Origin: Parcubacteria group bacterium
Lineage (GTDB): Bacteria > Patescibacteriota > Minisyncoccia > UBA6257
Reading direction: 5' to 3'
Assembly: GCA_012798235.1 (NCBI GenBank)
Contig: JAAZNP010000023.1
Span: 1-7,914 of the forward strand
DNA: 7,914 nt
This document shows, in pieces, positions 1 to 4,652 of the stretch. A model generated the notes under the pieces. It saw only the letters and a program-made list of their open reading frames with translations. It was not told the DNA's origin and did not search any database. The stretch's first letter is position 1. Every line of letters starts with the position of its first letter. The translations under genes were made by a program, and so were the position numbers.

Positions 1-2
1 GT

Positions 3-746
3 ACTTGGCAGTGTGTAGAAGATCCAGAAGGACAATACTCTGATTTCGCTTCTTGTGAAGCAGCTTGTGTAGAACCAACTACCACTACTCTTCCTCCAAC
101 TGGTGGTGGTCCGGGTCCACAATTTGCACCAACTGGTGGTGTAGTTGCTGGTGCGGCCACTGGACCTGGTGAAGTATTAGGTGCTTCAACTGAATGCACA
201 CCTTATTTATTGAAATACATTAAATTAGGTGCGGATAATGATCCTGAGGAAGTAAAGAAATTAGAATCATTCTTAAATGAACAATTAGGAATTAATTTAC
301 CTCTTGATGGAATTTATGATCAAGCAGATTATAATGCTGTCAAACAATTCCAATTGTTAATGAAAGATAAAGTTTTAGCGCCATGGGTGGAAGTTGGTTG
401 CTTACCTAATGTTGATACTCCAACTGGTTATGTTTATCGCACAACCAAATGGACGATCAATAGTTTCTTCTGCCCAGAATTAAAACCAGATGTTTCTGAT
501 GAAGCTTGTTATAGTCATGTTGTTGGCATGGGTGAAGAAGAAGGAACACAAGTTTTAGGTGAAACAACTACGAGCGAAACAATTCCGGAAACAACAGAAA
601 CAACTTTAGGTGAAGGAGCACCAACAACTGGTGCCGAAACAACAGAAACTACAAGTGCTCGATCCTTAAATTGGATTTGGTACTTAATTGGCTTGATTCT
701 TGTTGGCGGAGGTCTATATCTTGCATTTGCTAAGAAAAAGAAGTAA
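3..746 (+). CDS. Cell-surface protein with peptidoglycan-binding-like domain and C-terminal membrane anchor (3' part)
   Basis: The reading frame is open from the first bases, so this is the C-terminal 247 residues of a longer protein; the TTG at 210 is internal and unlikely to be the real start. In order (window residues): a small Cys-rich segment with three Cys in about 20 residues (TWQCVEDPEG... to CEAAC, 1-22); a Thr/Pro/Gly linker (25-60); a peptidoglycan-binding-like helical domain (about 64-125, with LGADNDPEEVKKLESFL and AVKQFQLLMKDKVLAPW); a short Cys-containing extension; a second Thr/Glu-rich linker (about 180-218); one hydrophobic segment (about 222-243); and a terminal KKKK. This layout suggests an exported protein anchored in the membrane with the domain outside. 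No LPXTG sorting signal is seen. The signal peptide and N-terminus are outside the window. The family resemblance to Parcubacterial surface proteins is from memory; the exact ligand is unknown. Confidence 0.85.
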   Translation, partial: TWQCVEDPEGQYSDFASCEAACVEPTTTTLPPTGGGPGPQFAPTGGVVAGAATGPGEVLGASTECTPYLLKYIKLGADNDPEEVKKLESFLNEQLGINLPLDGIYDQADYNAVKQFQLLMKDKVLAPWVEVGCLPNVDTPTGYVYRTTKWTINSFFCPELKPDVSDEACYSHVVGMGEEEGTQVLGETTTSETIPETTETTLGEGAPTTGAETTETTSARSLNWIWYLIGLILVGGGLYLAFAKKKK

Positions 747-765
747 TATATAGGTAACGGTGGGT

Positions 766-798
766 CAGGGCTGACTGCAAAGTCGGCCCTGTTTTTTT
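766..798 (+). terminator. Intrinsic terminator after the surface protein gene
   Basis: An 11-bp stem (766-776 with 781-791, one U-G wobble) closes on a GCAA tetraloop of the GNRA type and is followed directly by seven T (792-798). It lies 19 bp past the stop codon at 746. There is no A-run on the left side, so it works only for + strand transcription and separates the surface protein gene from ychF. Confidence 0.93.
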
Positions 799-823
799 AC
801 CCCTAATTTTATCAGTATTTATC

Positions 824-852
824 TTGTAAAGACGCGGGCTTTATTCTATAAT
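824..852 (+). promoter_or_regulatory. Sigma70-type promoter for ychF
   Basis: The -10 box TATAAT (847-852) is a perfect match. The -35 box TTGTAA (824-829) matches 4 of 6 positions, and the spacer is exactly 17 bp. Transcription would start near 859-860, leaving only about 16 nt before the ATG at 876. The position right after a terminator fits the start of a new transcription unit. Confidence 0.75.
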
Positions 853-875
853 GAAGCCATATAAAGCTTTATATT

Positions 876-1940
876 ATGAGTTTAGCTATTGGTATTGTGG
901 GCCTGCCCAATGTGGGCAAATCAACCTTATTTGAAACCATTACCAAAAAACAAGTGTCGCGGGAAAATTATCCTTTTTGCACTATCGACCCCAATGTCGG
1001 TGTTGTTGCAGTACCTGATGAGAGAGTGGATAAATTAGCAGACTTAACTCACTCGCTTAAAAAAATTTATACCACTATTGAATTTGTTCATATTGCAGGA
1101 TTAGTCAAAGGCGCCTCTCAAGGTGAAGGTTTAGGTAATCAATTTTTGGCTAACATCAGAGAAACTGATGCCATTGTTTATGTTTTAAGATGTTTTCACA
1201 AATCTGATATTGTGAATACTTTAAATACCATTGATCCCTTACTCGAAAAAGAAACATTAGAAACAGAATTAATGTTAAAAGATTTAGAAACAGTAGATAA
1301 AAGATTAGTTTCTTTAGAAAAAGATGTAAAGAGCGGAAAAAAAGAAGCGGTAGTAGAATACAATACTTTGAAGAAAGCTCAGAACTTATTGCATCAAGGT
1401 CAATTGTTATTAGATGCTTCTTGGGAGGAAGAAGAAAAAAAGATTTTGAAAAATTTTCAATTTTTAACTTTCAAACCGCGGATTTATCTTTTAAATGGAT
1501 TAAAAGAAGAGATCGACCCTCAAATTATGAAAGTGTTTGCTGATAATAACTGGACTTATTTAATTATAGATGTAGCCACAGAATTAGATGCTGTTGGTTT
1601 TAACGCTGCAGACAGGGAAGCTATTGGTTTGCCCAAGGAATCAGAATTAGATGCCTTGATAAAAACTTCGTATCAGTTATTAGATTTGATTACTTTCTTC
1701 ACTACGGGCCCTGATGAAACTCGCGCTTGGACTATCAAAAAAGGTACCAAAGCGCCGCAAGCTGGAGGAGTCATTCATTCTGATTTTGAAAAGAATTTTA
1801 TTAAAGCCGAAGTGATCAATTGGCAGAAATTATTAGAAGCCCAGGGTTGGGCTGAAGCCCGAGAAAAAGGTTGGTTAAGATTAGAAGGAAAAGACTATGA
1901 AGTTCAAGACGGAGATGTTATAATAATAAAACACGGCTAA
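876..1940 (+). CDS. ychF: Ribosome-binding ATPase YchF (Obg/OLA1 family)
   Basis: P-loop NTPase of the YchF/OLA1 branch of Obg-like proteins; family members bind ribosomes, prefer ATP to GTP and are linked to translation and oxidative stress response. The 354 residues are close to the usual length (about 363). Visible parts: G1 P-loop GLPNVGKS (9-16); switch region NYPFCTIDPNVG (31-42); G3 region HIAGLVKGASQGEGLGNQF (72-90); RETDAIVYVLRCF (about 95-107); central coiled-coil-like helices (about 120-190); and a C-terminal TGS domain (about 273-354) with TRAWTIKKGTKAPQAGG and DFEKNFIKAE. Two departures: the G3 Asp of DIAGLV is His72 (codon CAT), and the NxxE base-specificity motif is not recognisable, the corresponding stretch reading NGLKEE. 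The rest is well conserved, so the gene looks alive. No Shine-Dalgarno is seen; the start is set by family alignment and the short leader. Confidence 0.96.
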   Translation: MSLAIGIVGLPNVGKSTLFETITKKQVSRENYPFCTIDPNVGVVAVPDERVDKLADLTHSLKKIYTTIEFVHIAGLVKGASQGEGLGNQFLANIRETDAIVYVLRCFHKSDIVNTLNTIDPLLEKETLETELMLKDLETVDKRLVSLEKDVKSGKKEAVVEYNTLKKAQNLLHQGQLLLDASWEEEEKKILKNFQFLTFKPRIYLLNGLKEEIDPQIMKVFADNNWTYLIIDVATELDAVGFNAADREAIGLPKESELDALIKTSYQLLDLITFFTTGPDETRAWTIKKGTKAPQAGGVIHSDFEKNFIKAEVINWQKLLEAQGWAEAREKGWLRLEGKDYEVQDGDVIIIKHG

Positions 1941-1949
1941 TATAATATT

Positions 1950-2219
1950 ATGCGCAAAAGAATTCATTTTTACGGTGTGGTTCAGGGAGTCGGTTTCCGC
2001 TATGTGGCTAATGTAGTAGCGGAAAAATATGGTCTTTATGGTTGGGTTAGAAATAACAAAGACGGTTCTGTTACTTTAGTTTTCGAAGGATTAAAAGATA
2101 GCATTAATGAAGCGCTTGATTATTTAAAGAAATTTTTTAAAGAAAATATTGACCATGTTGAAGAAATAGAAGAACCGGAAGAAAAATTAATTAGTTTTGA
2201 AATTAAACATGAAGCATGA
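1950..2219 (+). CDS. acyP: Acylphosphatase
   Basis: Small alpha/beta enzyme that hydrolyses acyl phosphates such as carbamoyl phosphate or 1,3-bisphosphoglycerate in the cytoplasm. The 89 residues match the normal family size. The signature GVVQGVGFR (9-17) supplies the phosphate-binding loop and catalytic Arg17; GWVRN (31-35) supplies catalytic Asn35. DGSVTLVFEG (38-47) is the usual following strand pair. The gene starts 9 bp after ychF and its TGA overlaps the next start codon, so it is very likely co-transcribed with both neighbours. A TATAAT at 1941-1946 lies just before the ATG but has no convincing -35 box; I treat it as chance. No Shine-Dalgarno is seen. Confidence 0.95.
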   Translation: MRKRIHFYGVVQGVGFRYVANVVAEKYGLYGWVRNNKDGSVTLVFEGLKDSINEALDYLKKFFKENIDHVEEIEEPEEKLISFEIKHEA

Positions 2220-2707
2220 GGCAAGATAAATTTCAAGACGGTTTGTTTTATTGGACTAAACATTCTCAGGAAAAGTTAAGACAATACGGATTATCAGCCA
2301 GTCGCATTAAAAGATTAATCAGGCATCCCGAAAGAATTGAGGCAGGTATTGCGCCAGAAACTTGGGCTTCAATGCAAAGCGCTGGCTCTAAAAAACATCC
2401 TTATGAGATTTGGACGATGTACGTGATAGAAAACCCTGAACCACATAGGATTCAGGGCCATGCACCCTATGTGGCGCAGGAATCAAAAATGACAGTCCAA
2501 CTGTCATCCTCGCGGAAGCGGGGAACTCGGATTCCCGTTTCCACGGGAATGACAAAGCAAAATTCAAAAAAAATAAAGATTATCAGCGCTTGGAAATATC
2601 CTGGCAAAACCAATCCTGGTGATCCTATTCCTATTCCGCCAGATATTTTTGAAGAAATAATGATTTCCTTCGCGAAAACGAGCCCGAAGGCGAAGTTTGA
2701 GCGATAA
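2216..2707 (+). CDS. Small protein of unknown function, interrupted in frame by a palindromic repeat
   Basis: 163 residues, start in an ATGA overlap with acyP. I do not recognise a named gene. The first part (YWTKHSQEKLRQYGLSASRI, 12-31, then RLIRHPERIEAG) resembles small basic alpha/beta proteins of the DUF4258/BrnT-like kind, seen in Parcubacteria as hypothetical proteins. The conserved-looking core seems to be residues 1-71 (ending YEIWTMYVI) and 118-147 (starting KKIKIISAWKYPGKT). Residues about 72-117 are Pro/Ser/Arg-rich, differ in composition, and are encoded by a chain of perfect palindromes (about 2431-2556): a repeat has inserted without breaking the frame. The C-terminal tail (about 148-163) is also encoded by an inverted repeat. 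The protein may be functional with a loop insertion or may be a decaying gene kept open by chance. Toxin or RNase activity cannot be claimed. Confidence 0.7.
   Translation: MRQDKFQDGLFYWTKHSQEKLRQYGLSASRIKRLIRHPERIEAGIAPETWASMQSAGSKKHPYEIWTMYVIENPEPHRIQGHAPYVAQESKMTVQLSSSRKRGTRIPVSTGMTKQNSKKIKIISAWKYPGKTNPGDPIPIPPDIFEEIMISFAKTSPKAKFER
2434..2554. repeat. REP-like palindromic repeat inside the 2216-2707 gene
   Basis: Palindromes follow each other: CCCTGAA (2434-2440) with TTCAGGG (2451-2457); CCACATAGG (2441-2449) with CCTATGTGG (2466-2474), which excludes the first; ATGACAGT (2489-2496) with ACTGTCAT (2500-2507), loop CCA; CCTCGC (2508-2513) with GCGGGG (2518-2523), loop GGAA, one wobble; and ATTCCCGT (2531-2538) with ACGGGAAT (2543-2550). 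The outer ends of the right half, TGTCAT (2502-2507) and ATGACA (2549-2554), extend to a 14-bp imperfect inverted repeat. The last palindrome fits the pattern ATTCCC-N8-GGGAAT known for dRS3 repeats of Neisseria. The stretch is clearly richer in G+C than its surroundings. Confidence 0.85.
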
Positions 2708-2714
2708 GGAAATC
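2662..2714. repeat. Inverted repeat covering the 3' end and stop codon of the 2216-2707 gene
   Basis: GATTTCCTTCGC (2662-2673) is complementary to 2701-2714, apart from a 2-nt bulge. Within it CTTCGC (2668-2673) can also pair with GCGAAG (2690-2695), and CCTTCG (2667-2672) with CGAAGG (2685-2690). The TAA stop (2705-2707) lies in the right arm. There is no T-run after it, so it does not look like an intrinsic terminator. Confidence 0.6.
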
Positions 2715-2717
2715 TTT

Positions 2718-2884
2718 ACCCCGCCCTAACTTTACCACTCAATAACAGAATAGCCCCTTGTTAAATGAATAATTCTTATTTACAAACTCCAGGCGCTGGC
2801 CGAATAGGCCATTCCGCCAAAGGCGGAAAAGATTATTCATCAAGCGCCTGGTCAAACGTTTGAGTAATAAAGTTAGAGCGGGGT
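2718..2884. repeat. 167-bp structured element with 25-bp inverted ends (non-coding)
   Basis: This fills most of the 203-bp gap between genes. The arms 2718-2742 and 2860-2884 are complementary at 22 of 25 positions. Read as minus-strand RNA, all three differences are G-U wobbles, whereas on the + strand they are C-A mismatches. Inside: ATGAATAAT (2765-2773) with ATTATTCAT (2832-2840); CCAGGCGCT (2789-2797) with AGCGCCTGG (2843-2851); TGGCC (2797-2801) with GGCCA (2807-2811); TTCCGCC (2812-2818) with GGCGGAA (2822-2828), loop AAA; and the palindrome CAAACGTTTG (2853-2862). The first two helices cross, which would make a pseudoknot if both form. It could be a miniature mobile element or a structured RNA. 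No target-site duplication is seen. Confidence 0.75.
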
Positions 2885-2910
2885 GCTCAAAATTAAAATA
2901 AAATTTTGGC

Positions 2911-3291
2911 ATGACGAAAGAAGAGTTTGAAAATCTTATTACCGCAGCCTTAACATTTTTTCCTCAACACTTTCGCGAACAAATGAAAAATGTGGCTATT
3001 ATTATCCAGGACGAACCTGATGATTTTCAAAAACAACAATTAGGATATTCTTCTGGTGATTATCTTTTAGGTTTATATGAAGGCGTACCTCAAATTAAAA
3101 GGCAGAACTATAATAAAGCCGTTCCTGATAAAATAACTTTTTTTCAAAATAATATTGAAAGAATCAGTGGCGGTAATCAAGAAAGTATCAAACAAATAAT
3201 TATTGAAACCTTATGGCACGAAATCGGCCACCATTTTGGCATGGATGAAGCGCAAGTAAGAAATTTTATCAATCGCAAATTTAAAAATTAA
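2911..3291 (+). CDS. Small zincin-like metallopeptidase family protein
   Basis: 126 residues, matching the short cytoplasmic zincin-like family (Zincin_1 / DUF1025 type). The zinc motif HEIGHHFGMDE spans 103-113: His103 and His107 bind zinc, Glu104 is the catalytic base, and Glu113 (or Asp112) is the likely third ligand where extended HExxHxxGxx(H/D) motifs usually have Asp or His. Upstream the family block is seen as VAIIIQDEPDD (28-38), LLGLYEGVPQ (52-61) and PDKITFFQNNIE (72-83). There is no signal peptide or membrane segment. Substrate unknown; the neighbours do not indicate one. The last codons (FKN, stop) lie in an AT-rich repeat also found at the end of polX. A 26-bp gap leads to the next gene, which suggests one transcript. 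No Shine-Dalgarno is seen. Confidence 0.9.
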   Translation: MTKEEFENLITAALTFFPQHFREQMKNVAIIIQDEPDDFQKQQLGYSSGDYLLGLYEGVPQIKRQNYNKAVPDKITFFQNNIERISGGNQESIKQIIIETLWHEIGHHFGMDEAQVRNFINRKFKN

Positions 3292-3314
3292 AAATTGCAA
3301 AATTAAAAATTATA
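3280..3314. repeat. AT-rich spacer repeat after the metallopeptidase gene
   Basis: The 17-mer TTTAAAAATTAAAAATT (3280-3296) covers the last codons and stop codon and recurs exactly at 6414-6430 at the end of polX. A second AAAATTAAAAATTA run follows (about 3300-3313). It fills the 26-bp gap to the next start codon. Confidence 0.7.
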
Positions 3315-3317
3315 ATC

Positions 3318-4163
3318 ATGTCTTCAATATTCATCATTAATAACCGCGGAGAAAGAGAACCTTTTTCCTGGCGCAAAGTGTATCAGAGTGCTTTGAGAGT
3401 GGGTGCGGACAAAGCATTAGCTAGACATATTGCCACACGAGTTAAAAAAGAAGCTTACAATAATATCTCAACGAGAGAAATCTTTCAAAAAGTTGAAGAG
3501 TATTTATACCAAGATTACCCTAAAGCCGGAATGCGCTTTAGTTTAAAAGAAGCCATGAGAAAATTAGGACCGAGCGGTTTCCCTTTTGAAAAATATATCG
3601 GTGAAATCTTTAAAAGATTAGGCTTTACCGTGCAGATTAATCAATATTTAGCTGGCAAATGCGTTTTACACGAAATTGATTTTTTAGCTAAAATTGATCG
3701 TCAATTATTAATTGGTGAATGTAAATATCATGCCCTAATCGGTTCGCGGGTGGATTTAAAAGTGGCCATGGCAACTTATGCCTGCTATTTAGATTTAAAA
3801 ACAGGTGGTTTCTTTAAAAGAAAAGCATTAAAAAATTTACAAACGCGTTCCATTTTAGTTACCAATACTAAATTTTCTAGTGAAGCTATCCGTTATGCCA
3901 ATTGCATGAAAATGGATTTATTAGGTTGGCGTTATCCCGAAAACAGGGGATTAGAATACGTAATTGAATCAAATAAATTTTATCCCATCACTATTTTGCC
4001 GTCACTCACGGGCGAATGTTTAAAACTGTGTGGTGAAAAGGCAATCTTTTTAGTTGAAGATATTTTAAAAGAAGACGCGCATCACTGCGCGCAAGTTAGC
4101 GGTGTCCCTGAAAAGAAAATTTTAAAACTTCAAGAAGAAGCTAGAACATTGTTAGAAGATTAA
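3318..4163 (+). CDS. ATP-cone domain fused to a PD-(D/E)XK (Mrr-like) nuclease domain
   Basis: 281 residues. Residues 1-84 look like an ATP-cone, the nucleotide-sensing domain of ribonucleotide reductases and NrdR: VxxxxGxxExFxWxKVxxSALRVGAD, then ISTREIFQKVEEYL (50-63) and the RFSLKEAMRKLGPSGFPFE boundary. Residues 89-200 carry a restriction-endonuclease fold: Glu91 in FEKYIGEIFKRLGF, Asp121 in HEIDF, and Glu134/Lys136 in GECKYH, which together make the metal-binding PD-(D/E)XK set. The C-terminal 55 residues (about 227-281) are helical, with a hairpin-like segment (VSGVPEKKILKLQEE). Family knowledge suggests a DNA-cleaving or DNA-processing enzyme gated by ATP/dATP; the substrate is not known. 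No methyltransferase is present nearby, so a classical restriction system is not supported. The last base of its TAA is the first base of the next inverted repeat. Confidence 0.83.
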   Translation: MSSIFIINNRGEREPFSWRKVYQSALRVGADKALARHIATRVKKEAYNNISTREIFQKVEEYLYQDYPKAGMRFSLKEAMRKLGPSGFPFEKYIGEIFKRLGFTVQINQYLAGKCVLHEIDFLAKIDRQLLIGECKYHALIGSRVDLKVAMATYACYLDLKTGGFFKRKALKNLQTRSILVTNTKFSSEAIRYANCMKMDLLGWRYPENRGLEYVIESNKFYPITILPSLTGECLKLCGEKAIFLVEDILKEDAHHCAQVSGVPEKKILKLQEEARTLLED

Positions 4164-4182
4164 CCCCGCACCTTTTAATCGC
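4163..4182. repeat. Left 20-bp inverted repeat of the GIY-YIG cassette
   Basis: ACCCCGCACCTTTTAATCGC, an exact reverse complement of 4449-4468. Its first base is the last base of the upstream gene's stop codon. The inner end is 13 bp from the GIY-YIG start codon. Confidence 0.92.
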
Positions 4183-4195
4183 CAAACCCCACCGT

Positions 4196-4456
4196 ATGTA
4201 TTGGATATATATTTTACAAAGTAAAAAGAACGGTTCTTTATATATCGGCAGAACTAATAATTTAAGAAGAAGATTAGAAGAACATAATCTCGGAAAAAGT
4301 TATTTTACCAAGAGATATAAACCTTGGGTTTGTATTTATTGCGAAGGCTATTATCATATAGAAGATATGAAGCAAAGAGAAAGAAATATTAAATATTTTG
4401 GCAAAGTGTACTCTCAATTAAAAAGAAGGATTCGAAATAGCCTTCGCAGCGATTAA
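4196..4456 (+). CDS. GIY-YIG nuclease, URI/UvrC-N type, single domain
   Basis: 86 residues, the normal size of stand-alone GIY-YIG proteins. The paired strands are MYWIYILQS (1-9, the GIY strand) and SLYIGRTNNLRRRLEEHN (14-31, the YIG strand), with a catalytic Arg in the RRR at 24-26. KSYFTKRYKPW (34-44) precedes Glu50 in CEGYY, the expected metal-binding Glu; KQRERNIKYFG (59-69) and the basic tail complete the domain. Family members cut DNA, but single-domain forms mostly lack a known role. The last residues and TAA (4454-4456) are encoded by the right inverted repeat, so gene and repeat evolved as a unit. It has no Shine-Dalgarno; the region before the ATG is C-rich. Transcription is probably by read-through from upstream. 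Confidence 0.92.
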   Translation: MYWIYILQSKKNGSLYIGRTNNLRRRLEEHNLGKSYFTKRYKPWVCIYCEGYYHIEDMKQRERNIKYFGKVYSQLKRRIRNSLRSD

Positions 4457-4468
4457 AAGGTGCGGGGT
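4449..4468. repeat. Right 20-bp inverted repeat of the GIY-YIG cassette
   Basis: GCGATTAAAAGGTGCGGGGT, an exact reverse complement of 4163-4182. It contains the last sense codon and the TAA of the nuclease gene. It is followed by eight A, not T, so a 20-bp stem formed across the gene would not act as a standard terminator. Confidence 0.92.
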
Positions 4469-4652
4469 AAAAAAAATGCTACCATCTGTCAGAACTATAT
4501 GACCGAAATCATATAATCCCTCTAAATGGTAGCAATGCTACCACCTGTCAGCACTGACGGACTTGCGTCAATCAATGCCTTCAGATGACAGCACTCACAT
4601 TATAGCATACCCCTAGAAGCTGTCAAATATAAAATGTGGATAACCTGGTGAT
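4469..4652. other. Non-coding leader region before polX
   Basis: 184 bp without an ORF. Besides the direct repeats it contains a TATAAT at 4512-4517 and a TATAAA at 4628-4633, neither with a recognisable -35 box at 16-18 bp. A polX promoter probably lies here, but I cannot place it. No tRNA-like or terminator structure is seen. Confidence 0.4.
4475..4555. repeat. 22-bp direct repeat with interleaved hairpins upstream of polX
   Basis: Two copies of AATGCTACCA-Y-CTGTCAG-M-ACT (4475-4496 and 4534-4555, 20 of 22 identical) lie 59 bp apart. Between them TATATGA (4496-4502) pairs with TCATATA (4509-4515). TGGTAGC (4527-4533) can pair either with GCTACCA of copy 1 (4478-4484) or with GCTACCA of copy 2 (4537-4543). 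TCAGCACTGA and TGACG...CGTCA follow. These may be protein-binding sites or a decayed mobile element. Confidence 0.65.

Noticed and set aside
210..746. Separate 178-residue gene starting at the TTG
   Set aside because: The same frame is open upstream to the window edge with matching Thr-rich and Cys-containing surface-protein sequence, and the TTG lies within the domain.
1941..1946. TATAAT just before acyP as a separate promoter
   Set aside because: No acceptable -35 box, and only 3 bp to the ATG; in such AT-rich sequence the match is expected by chance.
2489..2556. CRISPR-like repeat array
   Set aside because: The palindromes differ from one another and have no regular spacers.
3318..4456. 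Restriction-modification system made of the two nuclease genes
   Set aside because: No methyltransferase or specificity gene is present, and the GIY-YIG gene sits in its own inverted-repeat unit.
4163..4471. Long-range 20-bp stem as a terminator for the GIY-YIG gene
   Set aside because: The right arm is followed by A8 rather than T, and the loop would be 266 nt.
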